A DNA stretch of 64,000 bases, from the NCBI GenBank assembly GCA_037951105.1, contig JBAMJV010003382.1, positions 62,001 to 126,000 of the forward strand, in the 5' to 3' direction. The translations under genes and the position numbers were made by a program. Shown here piece by piece: positions 55,342 to 64,000 of the stretch. The notes beneath the pieces were generated by a model. The model did not search any database, was not told the DNA's origin, and was given only the letters and a program-made list of their open reading frames with translations. Every line of letters begins with the position of its first letter. Positions within the stretch are counted from its first letter, which is position 1. This stretch comes from Echinarachnius parma. Taxonomy: Eukaryota; Echinodermata; Echinoidea; Clypeasteroida; Echinarachniidae.

Positions 55342-55460
55342 CCGGATTTGCCGGTGTATAAACCGCATCGGCCTATTAACCGCACCCCCCACTATTGGGG
55401 TTGTCATTTTAAGAAAAGAAAAAAAAACATTTTCTAAATGATTAAACCGTACTGGGGGTC
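55342..55460. mobile_element. Left-end fragment of the TACCGTATTTG TIR family
   Basis: 'taccggatttgccggtgtat' plus 'aaaccgcatcgg' and 'ttaaccgcaccc' match the end of 41942-42345. The other end is missing. Confidence 0.55.
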
Positions 55461-55473
55461 AGTGAAACATCAT

Positions 55474-55711
55474 TTAAAGGGACAGTTGAGTTTTGGTATA
55501 GAGGGCGCTACACAAAAAAATATTTTTGTGAGATAATGAAAAACTGAGTGTCAAATTCGAAAGAGCATACAGTTTTAATGACAGAATAAACTTTATTTGA
55601 TCAAAATCGGTTCAGAAATGGCTGAAATATCCATAAACATAACCATAATAATTGTGGGGCATTCAATTATTTTGAACCAGCCGTTAAACAAATTTTTAAA
55701 ATGCTTCCAAT
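55474..55711 (+). mobile_element. TTAA MITE family T1, 5' fragment
   Basis: It starts TTAAAGGGACAGTTGAGTTT and follows the family to 'ccagccgttaaa' and 'aaaatgcttcc', then breaks off where LINE sequence begins. Confidence 0.75.
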
Positions 55712-55900
55712 GCCAACAAGACAGCATGGAGAACATCATCATGAGAAGAAGGTGGAGATGGATTGGACATGTGATGAGAAAGAACATAGATGACATCACA
55801 CGAACAGCCCTACACTGGACACCAGAAAGGAAAAAAAAAGAGGGGACGTCCTAAAAACACTTGGCCAAGAACTGTGGAAGGGGAGATAAAAGACCAGGGG
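55712..55900 (+). pseudogene. LINE ORF2 C-terminal fragment (RTE/L1-like type), first part
   Basis: In frame: 'MRRRWRWIGHVMRKNIDDI', then 'RTALHWTPE', then, after a shift in a nine-A run, 'RGRPKNTWPRTVEGEI'. The 'WRWxGHVxR...RGRPxxTW' pattern is typical of the C-terminus of a widespread LINE ORF2 type, different from the intact element at 48.6-52.6 kb. The fragment is interrupted just after 'KDQG' by the large insertion at about 55900-59005 and resumes there. The A-run shift and the absence of RT make it a dead fragment. It lies in an intron of the host gene, on the opposite strand. Confidence 0.8.
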
Positions 55901-58900
55901 GGGTATTCTGAAAGCTCATTTAAATTTTCATTTAAATATGCACTTAAGTCTATGATTTAATTGCACGCTGATTGAGTGGAAAATCGGTATTCTGAAAGCT
56001 CAATCAGCATTCAATTAACTTCTGCGCGACTATCTTAAGCTCCTCCCACCTCATTAATATTCCATCCAATCAAATAGGCGGTTACAAGATTTGTACGCGC
56101 ACTAACGCGCATGTGACCTCCTTCTTGGCATGGCCCTCTGCTCTGAAAATCACTCCATATTTGTTTTCACTGTGATAATTCTGAAATAAATTGTAACTAT
56201 ATCATCTAATGCCTGCATAGTCATTGTTTCACACCTTTGATTGAAAGAAATATTACTTTGTAAATATTGTGTAATTTGTAGCTATGTTATTTTATTCAAC
56301 GAGACACTTCCTGTAAGTCAATATCTGCAATACCCCTGTCTAGGATGAAAAGGTATTAATAACAAATCATTTCATTTTAATGTTAATTGCAGCAATATGA
56401 AATCAATCGACATGTCGGTTACTATAGGACATTTAATGATGAACATTTGCATGTTTCTGTTACTGAAATTAAACTTAATTAATTTGGATAAGATACATCC
56501 TTCAACAATTTTGTTTTCCTCCAAAATAAGTGGTTATAACTTTAATTTATGAAACCATGTACCCTAGGCCATGATGATGAAATCATCAGATTTTAACTTT
56601 ACGCTGTTTTTATAAAGGATACATTTAATATAAAAAGTGAATATTATTTGCAAGTTTTGATATTTATATCATTCAAATACCTCCAATATTTGTCTGATTG
56701 TATTTGTGAATTAAAAGTCCATCTAATAGATGCAACGTGTATAACAAAAAAGGTTATGATGATTTAGTTATCCCTAGAAGCAAATAATGTATACAATACT
56801 TGACTAATATCATTTTAGCATAATTGTCTTTCTTTTATAAAATAAAATACTTATCTATTATATTAATACGGTAAGCTTCAACCCCCCGAAATGGTTCCCA
56901 CTCGAGATATCCTCACCCCGAGGATTCGGCGACTCCCCGACCGTCGCGATCGAAGGATATACGTTTTGCGGAGGACAATAAGGCATTCCCGAGTCGCTCC
57001 CGCCCCGTGATCGTCGTCCAGATCGAAGAAAAGGAAAGGTCAGCAATGCCAATTGCCCGTTTAAGACGCCGAGCATTGACTAACGATTTATCGCCGTAAA
57101 ATATTTGTAAGAATATAAATTGGAGTAGATAAAACAAATAATATATCGAGAAACCATTTTAGATATAACACGTTGCGAAACTACCCAGGTTTTGATAAAT
57201 ATCAATATTTATATTACGCGGATGGTATGGTACTGATGGCTATTGCCGATTGGCATCGTGTTTGTAAGTGCATGGACGACAAAATGCGACAACTTCAATT
57301 TAGCTGCGGTTATACAACGCGCAATGGCTGTACAGCCGTGTATACACGTCGCGCAGTCATCAAATTACCCCACCAAACCGTAGTTTATTTTCATAGCTCA
57401 CTGACCTGCTGACCATCGTCTCTGGTCACTATCTATTCGCCCTACCGTACACGATACTATAATTGCGCCAGCTTGTGGTAAGATGTATTAAGTCCACGAG
57501 CCCACATGCTTTGTACACAGCTGAGCGGGCGTGCAAAGTGCATTGAAGTGAATAAAGCGGGGTGGACAATGGTGGAGCAGGGGAGTTTTATACAATCTCG
57601 ACATCTTGCGGTAAGATGATTGTATTATGCCATCCGCGAAGAGAAGACGCCTGGGGGTGGGGGGGGGGGGGGGTATCTGCTCATTTATTATGCAATGCAT
57701 GTATTGACGGCTACTATTCTCTTCAACCATGGAACTCCCATATCCTTGCTTCAACGGAATATATCATCGGGTTTCACAAGAATATGACAAAATGTATACA
57801 CCGGAGAACTTAGATTGGATATGAAAAGTTTATGGGATGCATGTATATAGACGGCTACTATTCCCTTCAAAGGAATATATCATCGGGTTTCACAAGAATA
57901 TGACAAAATGTATACGCCGGAGAACTTAGATTGGATATGAAACGTTCATGGGACACGACGGGTTATGTGTCATGCAGGCAATTGGAGTCGCGGGGGGGGG
58001 GGGGGGGGGGGGGGGGGGTCAGCGGTGAAGCTACTGTATATTAGCAAGTACACGAACATAGTGTACTGTATCTAATTTAATACAAGCGGAACAAATTATG
58101 GACTCTATAAAATATGGGGGATAACTGAATAACTTTGCATGGGTACTAAACCATTATGATTTTGTTATACATTGGCCGGATATCGTTGGACGGGACCCTA
58201 ATGCGTCGGGGCCCCGTCCAACAACGGGTTGTGGGGCGGGATTGAGTCGCCCGTGTTTATTTTGTCTTATACTATTTAAATTATGACTCTGAGAATATTA
58301 AAGATTTAAAGTATCGTTATGTCATCATCGCCTCTCTCTCACAAAAACCCGCGGGTTTCCGCGGGTACAGCTAGTGTTGTTATTATTGCTGTAATCAGAT
58401 AATATTTGACATAATCACAAAGTATATGTCTATACATTCTTGAATAATGTGAAGGAAATGAAATATAAACCGTTATGAAATAGAGGCATACACACTGATA
58501 TGTTACCATTATTCACCATCATTATGCTTGTTCAAAAGTAGTGATGATCTATTACAAAGTGTTACTATATTATGCGGAAACGTATATGGATTAATAGACT
58601 TTTAAATAATATTATGTGAATCATTGTTGTCTAATGCAATATCCTATCTCTGTGATAGCGATTACGATATGCGTCATTATGTGCGAGAAAACCCCCAGCC
58701 ATGCTTGGATGTGAGTTCGTGGTTCAAATTTACTCCCTCCCGGTGCTAGTTATGACTTATGAGAGGTCTATAGCTCTTTTAACTTTTTTATTTTCTTCAG
58801 ACTTAAATGACCGCTAATTAAGCTTTCAGAATACCAATTTGCAATTAAATTGCGCGTAATAAGATGCACGCAGATTACACAACTGCGCGTAATGATTTCC

Positions 58901-59005
58901 CGCCAAACGCTTGTTACCATGGTAGTTAAATGATTGAGAAGTTAATTTGGCTTTCAGAATACGAAAACGCTGATTGAGTGCTAATTTGCTTTCAGAATAC
59001 CGCCC
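55900..59005. mobile_element. TIR element (about 1.6 kb) carrying an internal Helitron-like insertion
   Basis: The left end 'ggggtattctgaaagctcat' and the right end 'gctttcagaataccgcccc' are inverted. The GGTATTCTGAAAGC motif is repeated subterminally at about 55988 on the left, and at about 58827-58841 and 58953-58965 on the right. It interrupts the LINE fragment: 'EIKDQG' before and 'LDHTWENIQRL' after. Excluding 56854-58374 it is about 1.58 kb with no long frame, so it is non-autonomous. The superfamily is not clear; no target duplication could be fixed because of the G-rich boundary. Confidence 0.7.
56854..58374 (+). mobile_element. Non-autonomous Helitron, 1521 bp
   Basis: It starts TCTATTATATTAATACGG after an A and ends with a GC hairpin 'cccgcgggtttccgcggg' plus 'tacagCTAG' before a T. 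Helitrons insert between A and T, begin with TC, end with CTRR, and carry a hairpin about 10 bp before the end, so all hallmarks are met. GC content is higher than in the surroundings. It contains G tracts (57659-57673, 57992-58018) and an internal approximate duplication of 'ggaatatatcatcgggtttc' (57757 and 57870). No Rep/helicase frame was seen; the short frames at 57137-56858 and 57173-57412 are not recognised. Confidence 0.8.
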
Positions 59006-59110
59006 CTGGACCACACATGGGAAAACATCCAGAGACTGACCCAGGATCGCAAGGAGTGGAAGACTTTTGTTGCTGCCCTTATGTGCCAGGAGGCATACTG
59101 GGCAGTAAGT
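59006..59110 (+). pseudogene. LINE ORF2 C-terminal fragment, second part
   Basis: It continues 55712-55900 across the insertion: 'DHTWENIQRLTQDRKEW', then 'KTFVAALMC', the usual end of this LINE type ('W..I..L.QDR..W...V.AL'). The host-LINE reading across the two parts is what defines the insertion boundaries. Confidence 0.75.
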
Positions 59111-59112
59111 AA

Positions 59113-59178
59113 GTACTACGAGATTCTAAAATCCCCATAGACTTTGTACATAGCCCACCCGGTTCCCGTAAGAGGTTC
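59113..59178. mobile_element. Interior of the TTAACCC hairpin family
   Basis: 'gagattctaaaatccccata' plus 'gactttgtacatagcccacc' plus 'cggttcccgtaag' matches 5079-5135 with few changes. The TTAA ends are missing. Confidence 0.6.
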
Positions 59179-59221
59179 GAGTGAGGAGCACTGGTTGTCT
59201 GAATTAGTGATTAACCTTTCT

Positions 59222-59409
59222 TTAACACTTTGTCCGCTGTGCAGTAGATCCTGCCGTTGCCAGATTATTGTAGGTGCGCACGCGCGCGCGCTGCATGCAT
59301 CGTATATTGTATGCGCGCGCGCGCCGCACGCATCGTTGTCTGTGACTAGAGTCGAACAAAGCGGGCCGCTGTTTGTGACTTGAGTCGAACAAAGCGCTCA
59401 AAGAGTTAA
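59222..59409. repeat. TTAA-ended inverted repeat with alternating CG (Z-DNA-prone) arms
   Basis: TTAACACTTTG and 'caaagcgctcaaagagttaa' are imperfect inverted ends. Centrally, 'ggtgcgcacgcgcgcgcgct' plus 'gcatgcatcg' faces 'gtatgcgcgcgcgcgccgca' plus 'cgcatcg', with alternating purine-pyrimidine runs on both sides. 'actagagtcgaacaaagcg' is also duplicated (59345, 59380). Confidence 0.55.
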
Positions 59410-59785
59410 AAGGGACCACCAAGGAAAGAACAACAGAGGCTTATATGTTTTGGTACCGTTGTTTGATATTAAATAGATGTCCAACACTTTGCAAAGGGTT
59501 GTGTAAATCATAAACAATACAATTAAACACCAAAACTTACAGAACAGGGCCTTTGGTTCCATACTAGGTTTGGAGACAAAAGAACCACAGAAGAGGAGTT
59601 CATCCAAGACAATAGACTATTCTTCTTCTGCAGACCCATGAACACATACTCTAGTATGGTGATGAGTTTTCAAATTATATAATTTGTCTGGAAAATGATT
59701 TTTCTGAACTGGTTGGTGGAATGGAGTATTAAAACTAATACCTTTCATTTATAAGAATATTATTTTGCGGTGTTGGTTTACTTCC
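59406..59785 (+). mobile_element. TTAA MITE family T3, second copy
   Basis: It starts TTAAAAGGGACCACCAAGG and shares 'tatgttttggtaccgtt', 'caacactttgcaaaggg' and 'tacctttcatttataagaat' with 14695-15101. The right end is decayed. It ends within about 10 bp of the splice donor of the host exon. Confidence 0.7.
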
Positions 59786-59794
59786 AATACTTAC

Positions 59795-59861
59795 CACAGG
59801 CTATCAGAGCAACCAGAAGACAAGCAGCGTTTTTCACATAATCTGTACAGCACGTGGAATA
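59795..59861 (-). CDS. Host gene exon: start of a transmembrane segment
   Basis: On the minus strand a long polypyrimidine acceptor ('cttctctcttttcttcattttctag') precedes a 67-bp exon that ends at a consensus donor 'tgtg|gtaagt'. Its open frame reads 'YSTCCTDYVKNAACLLVALIAC' in two steps: a polar, Cys-containing stretch (YSTCCTDYVKN) then a hydrophobic run (AACLLVALIAC). It ends in phase 1, which joins without a stop to the exon at 55172, whose hydrophobic start completes a roughly 22-residue membrane helix. Agreement of splice signals, phase and hydrophobic continuity makes this the best host-gene evidence in the window. The intron between them is 4622 bp and full of transposons. Upstream exons were not found and may lie beyond 64 kb. 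Product not recognised. Confidence 0.6.
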
Positions 59862-59869
59862 CTAGAAAA

Positions 59870-60244
59870 TGAAGAAAAGAAGAGAGAAGCATAACAATTA
59901 TATATATATATATATATTACTCAGAAAGTCTACTCCACAAGACCACATCTTAACAATTGCAACAATGTTCATCTGGAGTATACTATATAGGGACAAGAGT
60001 GCAGTAAAAATATACATTTTTAGTGTTTTACTCATAACATCTCCATATTTCAACAATTGCAACAATCTGTTTTAAAAATTATTATGAGACTGTAAACAAT
60101 GTAACGCTCAGAGATGAAATGAATAGCTCAATAGCTCATTGGAACAAATTTTTCTGGTTCTTGCACCAACAATGTTTGTAAATAAGGGAAATACATGTAG
60201 CAATCAACAGAAATTCCATTCAAATTTATAGATTTCACTAGAAG
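59870..60244. other. No feature recognised (intron of the putative host gene)
   Basis: A (ta)n microsatellite at 59899-59918 and a duplicated 'acaattgcaacaatctgttt'-like phrase (59953 and 60053) are the only structure. Confidence 0.4.
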
Positions 60245-60627
60245 TTAAAGGTGCACCTGTAAAGTGTCAGATACTGCCCAAAATGACATTTGAGATTTCA
60301 AATCTGTACCAAAATCATTGTAAGATATGTCCGAATGATGTGCGAAAGTTTCATTGAAAAAGAACACTGCTTTCCTGGTTAAAAAAGCGAAAATATGCGT
60401 CGGCTTTTACAACGAATTACTGTATGACGTCTATGAGGTTTACGACCATTCATTAACGCTCTTGAGCTGAATGATAGATATCGTCATACTAAAGGGACAT
60501 TAACAAAAAAATGTAACCCTATTTTATTCTTCTCTTACCATTTAAGCTAAACAACATGGGAGAAGAGAAACGAGGAAGCTCCAAGTAATTTTCGTGGAGT
60601 TAAGACACTTTACAGGCATCCCTTTAA
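60245..60627 (+). mobile_element. TTAA-flanked MITE, family T6, second copy
   Basis: It starts TTAAAGGTGCACCTGTAAAG and ends 'ctttacaggcatccctttaa'. It shares most of its length with 42457-43010 but is 171 bp shorter. Confidence 0.8.
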
Positions 60628-60671
60628 CAACAATTTGCATTCAAGAAACTTGGTATCAAGATTGGTTAAGT

Positions 60672-60962
60672 TAAAGTTAAAGTCTTTCCCGTACCAATGT
60701 TGGCACATAAGGCGGCGCCTATCTCTGTTTCAATAGCCCTAGGCCACACGTCTACTAAATGTAGCGAAAGTTACAGAAGGGGGCTAGTCCTCTGGTAACT
60801 CGTGTGATTAACTTTCCCTTCTCCATTCTATAAATGCCGAGTGTCTGGCTAGAAGGCAGAAGGTACCATTTTTAAAGTCTTTGGTATGACCCGGTCTGGG
60901 TTCGAACCCGGGACCTCCCGTGCATGAGGCGGACACTCTAACCGCTAAGCCACCATGCTCGG
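60672..60962 (-). mobile_element. tRNA-derived SINE, family B, full copy
   Basis: The minus strand has the A box 'tggcttagcggttagagtg', the B box 'gggttcgaaccc', then 'tcataccaaagacttt', 'agaatggagaagggaaagtt', 'gttaccagaggactagcccc' and an end 'acgggaaagactttaac'. This matches 16056-16323 nearly end to end. Confidence 0.8.
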
Positions 60963-61049
60963 TGGAGTGACAGGGAAATGTCCATATTCTTCATAGATTA
61001 TTCACAAAATAAAAGTTACACTTTGGAATTCGAAAAAATGGGAGTGGCA

Positions 61050-61345
61050 TCAGTGGCGGATCTACGGGGGGGGGGGGGGGGGGGGGGGGGGGTTAGGGGG
61101 TTTAACCCCCCCGCCCCCTTGGAAAATGTATCAGTGAAAAAAAGTTTAAAAAAGTGAAAAAAAAATCACTTACAGGGGTTCAAAATAGCAAAAAAAAATC
61201 GCCGCTTCGCGGCAAGTGGACAAAAGTGACAAAGAATCACTTACGGGGGTTCAAAATACCAAATTTTTTTCGCGGCAAGAGGACGATGCTCCGCATCGTC
61301 ATTGGGTCAAACCCCCCCGTTAGTAAAAAGCTAGATCCGCCCCTG
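61050..61345. mobile_element. TIR element with CAGTGGCGGATCTA ends and a 27-base G tract
   Basis: The left CAGTGGCGGATCTAC is inverted at the right 'gctagatccgcccctg'. A G run (61066-61092) follows the left end directly. Two internal copies of 'aatcacttacaggggttcaa' plus 'aatagc/aatacc' (61166 and 61228) precede 'cgcttcgcggcaagtgga'-type hairpins. Non-coding. Confidence 0.8.
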
Positions 61346-61359
61346 CGGCATGGCAAGGA

Positions 61360-62210
61360 GTTAGTTATCTCTATCGATAGGACCACCGAAGCAGCAGTAA
61401 TCTTAGCATCTGGCAGATATCAAAGTGAATGAAGAACTGTGTCAGGGTTTGACTATCTTCAAAAATATCTTGTGATAAAATGAAGATATAATACATCTGG
61501 GAGGTTTCACTACACTTGAAAAACTATTTTTTAAAGTATCTGGCAGACTCTGAATATCAATGAAGATCTGTACGGAGGGATTTTAGAAATTTGCCATCAT
61601 TGAAAATATCTTGTGACACAATGGAGATGTACAGCCTGTGGTTCCACTATATTTGGGAACTTGTTCCTATAGAATTTGGAGGTTAAAATTTAAGTAAGAA
61701 GGAGTTATCAGTTATCAATATGACATCAAAGCTGGCAGAAATTGAATATAAATAAAGATACATTTTTTTCATACCATCTTAGAAAAGATCTGATGATATA
61801 GTGATGAACTACATTGGAGTTTCGCTATTATTTGTGGTAGTATGAAATTCAGTAGTTTAAATGAAAGTGGATTGGAAGAAGTTATCAGTTATCAATGTGA
61901 CCCCTAAGCTGCTCTATTCTTATCACCTGTCAGAAACTGTCAATAGTCCTGATTCGGAAATTCATACAAAAGTGGGTGTGGAATCTGCTTTATTCTTAGC
62001 ATCCGGCCGACATTAAATATGAATGTTAATATATATCTAGTGATAAAATCAAAATCTACACAGGTTTCGCTCTATATTTAAAAAACAAGTAATATGGAAT
62101 TTGGGTGTTCACATGAAAGTGGATTGGGAGAAATTACCAGTTATCAATAAGACCCCCGAAGCAGCTATTCGTAGCAACTGGAAGACTGGAATATGAATTA
62201 AGATGTGTAT
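61360..62210. repeat. Degenerate tandem array, units about 130-190 bp
   Basis: 'ctggcaga.a..gaatat.aatgaagat' recurs near 61411, 61541, 61733, 62003 and 62177, together with 'gttatcagttatcaatatga' and 'gaccaccgaagcagc' phrases. Strong drift. Confidence 0.6.
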
Positions 62211-62216
62211 TTTTAT

Positions 62217-62553
62217 ATACAAAATTATGCATGTGATGTTTTATTAAAATAATCATTACATAGAGAGATCATCAACAATTATTTAAAAAACGCTTCTGAA
62301 AATTTTTGAAAAAGTGTAAGCATTTTTTTATTTTTTGAAAAAATCATTTAATTATTTGGGCCCCAGATAATTATCAGATCAGAAATATTTATTGATATTT
62401 CAGCCGTTTCTGGACCGATTTTGACCAAATAAAGTTTATTCTGCCATTAAAATTGTATTTTCTCTCAAATTCGACACTCAGTTTTTCATTACCTCACAAA
62501 AAAATTGTAATGTGCAGCGCCCTCTGTACCAAAACTAAACTACAACCTTTAAT
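62217..62553 (-). mobile_element. TTAA MITE family T1, partial, reverse
   Basis: 'tgcatgtgatgttttattaa', the GGGCCC core, 'tttgaccaaataaagtttat' and the end 'accaaaactaaactacaacc' plus 'tttaa' follow the family on the minus strand. Confidence 0.7.
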
Positions 62554-62630
62554 TTAATCATGATGATATTTTGACAGCATTCAAGAAGGGGTATAAAGCA
62601 TGTATTTTGTTTATATAAATTTACAAAGCT

Positions 62631-62789
62631 TGACCAGAAAGAGAACCAATTGATTGTAAGTTACAATTAATTGTAAGTCCGATCATTTGTTCGAAATGCG
62701 AAAATCTGATTGGTTGAAACCCGCACATTTTTTGACTTACAATTAATTGTAACTTGCAATCGATTGTATCTCTTTCTGCAACAGGGCCC
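62631..62789. mobile_element. GGGCCC MITE, family G, left tip decayed
   Basis: 'ccagaaagagaaccaattga' replaces the usual left tip. The right end 'ctctttctgcaacagggccc' is intact. Confidence 0.8.
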
Positions 62790-63303
62790 AGGACATTATA
62801 CTCTTTATCATCTGTAATTGGGTTAGACAGACGCTCTGCATTTAATGTGTGTGGTAAGGACAACAGGTGCGACCGTTATCTGAGACAGAAACACCTCCCT
62901 TAAATTATCTTTCCTCACCCCGCACCTCCCAAATTTTAAAAAAGTATACCTATAGAAAATGATCTGTGAATGGATACAAAAAGAAGATATGTTTGACGAC
63001 GTAACATTAAAACGTGACCGACCCAATCAGATATCAAGGCAGATAGCAATTCCTCTTAAAGACTATGTAACAGTTTCAAAATGAGGATTTTATTATCCAA
63101 TTTGTCTGGAACACTGTATGAGTCATGAAGATAAAGCTACAAATAATTTTTGTTTTTTTTGTCACAGTACACCACTTGTCATTTATCCTTTTTTTTCTTT
63201 CTCTCTCCCTCTATATCTAGAATCATAGTACCCTTTCACTAATTATGCCTCTCGTTCTCTCTATTCTTTTTGAAAATTTATCAAATTGGCCTGGAATTCC
63301 CCT
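62790..63303. other. No feature recognised
   Basis: No convincing exon, repeat or RNA gene. Confidence 0.4.
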
Positions 63304-63879
63304 TTAAAGAGATAGTTGAGTTTTGATATAGAGGGCACTACACAAAACAAATTTTTGTTTGTGAGATAATGAAAAACTGAGTGTCAAATTTGAAAGAGCA
63401 TACAATTTTAATGACAGAATAAACTTTATTTGATGATCAAAATCGGTTCAGAAATGACTGAAATATCCATAAACATTTACCATTTATAATAATTGTGGGG
63501 CCCCACAATTATTAGAGAATTTTGAACCAGCCGTTAAAATTTGGTTTTAAATGCTTCCTCTTTCAAAAATTTACAAGAGGTTTTAAATAGTTGTTGATTA
63601 TGTCTCTATCGAATCACTATTCCAACAAAACATCACATGCACAATATTTTATTTAAAATGGATGAAACCAATGAGCTTTGAGAGAGTGCCCTCTTGAGTT
63701 TTAACGGCTCTTTTTGACTGATAACAGGCTTTTTACTTAGTCATTTGTAATTTTGTATCCTTTCGAGCATGGTGGAGTTATAACTGTTAGTTTGTAATGT
63801 AATGGTGCAGGTTTTGGTTACTAAAATTCAGTTTGACCAAAACTGTACTATCTTTACCATACCTCAACTATCCCTTTAA
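63304..63879 (+). mobile_element. TTAA-flanked MITE, family T1, longest copy (576 bp)
   Basis: It starts TTAAAGAGATAGTTGAGTTT and ends 'acctcaactatccctttaa'. The landmarks 'gataatgaaaaactgagtgt', GGGGCCCC and 'agttataactgttagtttgt' are all present. This copy is the best reference for the family in the window. Confidence 0.88.
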
Positions 63880-64000
63880 GCATACACCTTTTCTTATTGT
63901 ACCTTATAGTAACTTTAATTGTTAAATTATGTCATATGTCAATTTGTTTTACAGTGATTTTGTGTATAATACAGACTTGCTGAAAACCAGCCAGACGGCT

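Noticed and set aside
55597-55854. An 85-aa host protein
   Set aside because: The frame joins a MITE fragment to a LINE C-terminus, so it is chimeric and stops at a homopolymer shift.
56858-57412. Helitron Rep/helicase or other transposase remnant
   Set aside because: The short frames show no HUH, helicase or DDE motif. Treated as non-coding Helitron interior.
62860-62900. Upstream exon of the minus-strand host gene (acceptor-like 'gtttctgtctcag')
   Set aside because: The open segment after it reaches a stop within about 20 codons and has no donor in a compatible phase.

Overview
This is an AT-rich animal (metazoan) genomic window with almost no host coding sequence. About 28 poly(G)/poly(C) tracts, dense miniature inverted-repeat transposons (MITEs), tRNA-derived SINEs, non-LTR retrotransposons (LINEs) and Helitron-type ends suggest a marine invertebrate. 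An echinoderm is plausible, but this is an inference from repeat style and no diagnostic gene confirms it. No bacterial-type operons, CRISPR arrays or rRNA are seen.

Layout. 1-13 kb: a truncated TTAA-flanked MITE, pyrimidine- and purine-rich simple DNA, short TTAA hairpins and degenerate tandem arrays. 13.6-14.5 kb: a CACTGTG-rich block split by a TIR element. 14.7-22.6 kb: tandem arrays (100-240 bp units), SINEs, a hAT-type MITE with 8-bp target duplications and TTAA MITEs. 23-24.1 kb: a 5' LINE remnant. 25-26.3 kb: a cluster of nested MITEs. 27-36.6 kb: purine-rich arrays, a Helentron-like element, SINE, nested TIR elements and a 40-bp minisatellite. 37-38.9 kb: a Helentron-like element carrying a 151-bp tandem array. 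39.3-41.5 kb: a 3' LINE remnant split by a TTAA element. 42-47.5 kb: more TTAA MITEs, a TACG-rich block, a 210-bp array and a third Helentron-like copy. 48.3-52.75 kb: an intact two-ORF LINE with an identical 132-bp target site duplication, itself sitting inside a small TIR element. 54-59.9 kb: the minus-strand 3' exons of a host membrane-protein gene. Their intron holds a three-level nest (LINE fragment, then TIR element, then Helitron). 60-64 kb: SINE, MITEs and another tandem array.

Functional picture. The intact LINE encodes both an ORF1 nucleic-acid-binding-type protein and an endonuclease/reverse transcriptase, so it could mobilise itself. The MITEs, SINEs and Helitron-like copies encode nothing and depend on enzymes supplied elsewhere. 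The only host gene evidence is splice-consistent exons on the minus strand at 59861-59795 and 55172-55049, with a possible last exon near 54.05 kb. Together they encode a transmembrane segment and a short cytoplasmic-type tail. Upstream exons lie outside the window or were not found.
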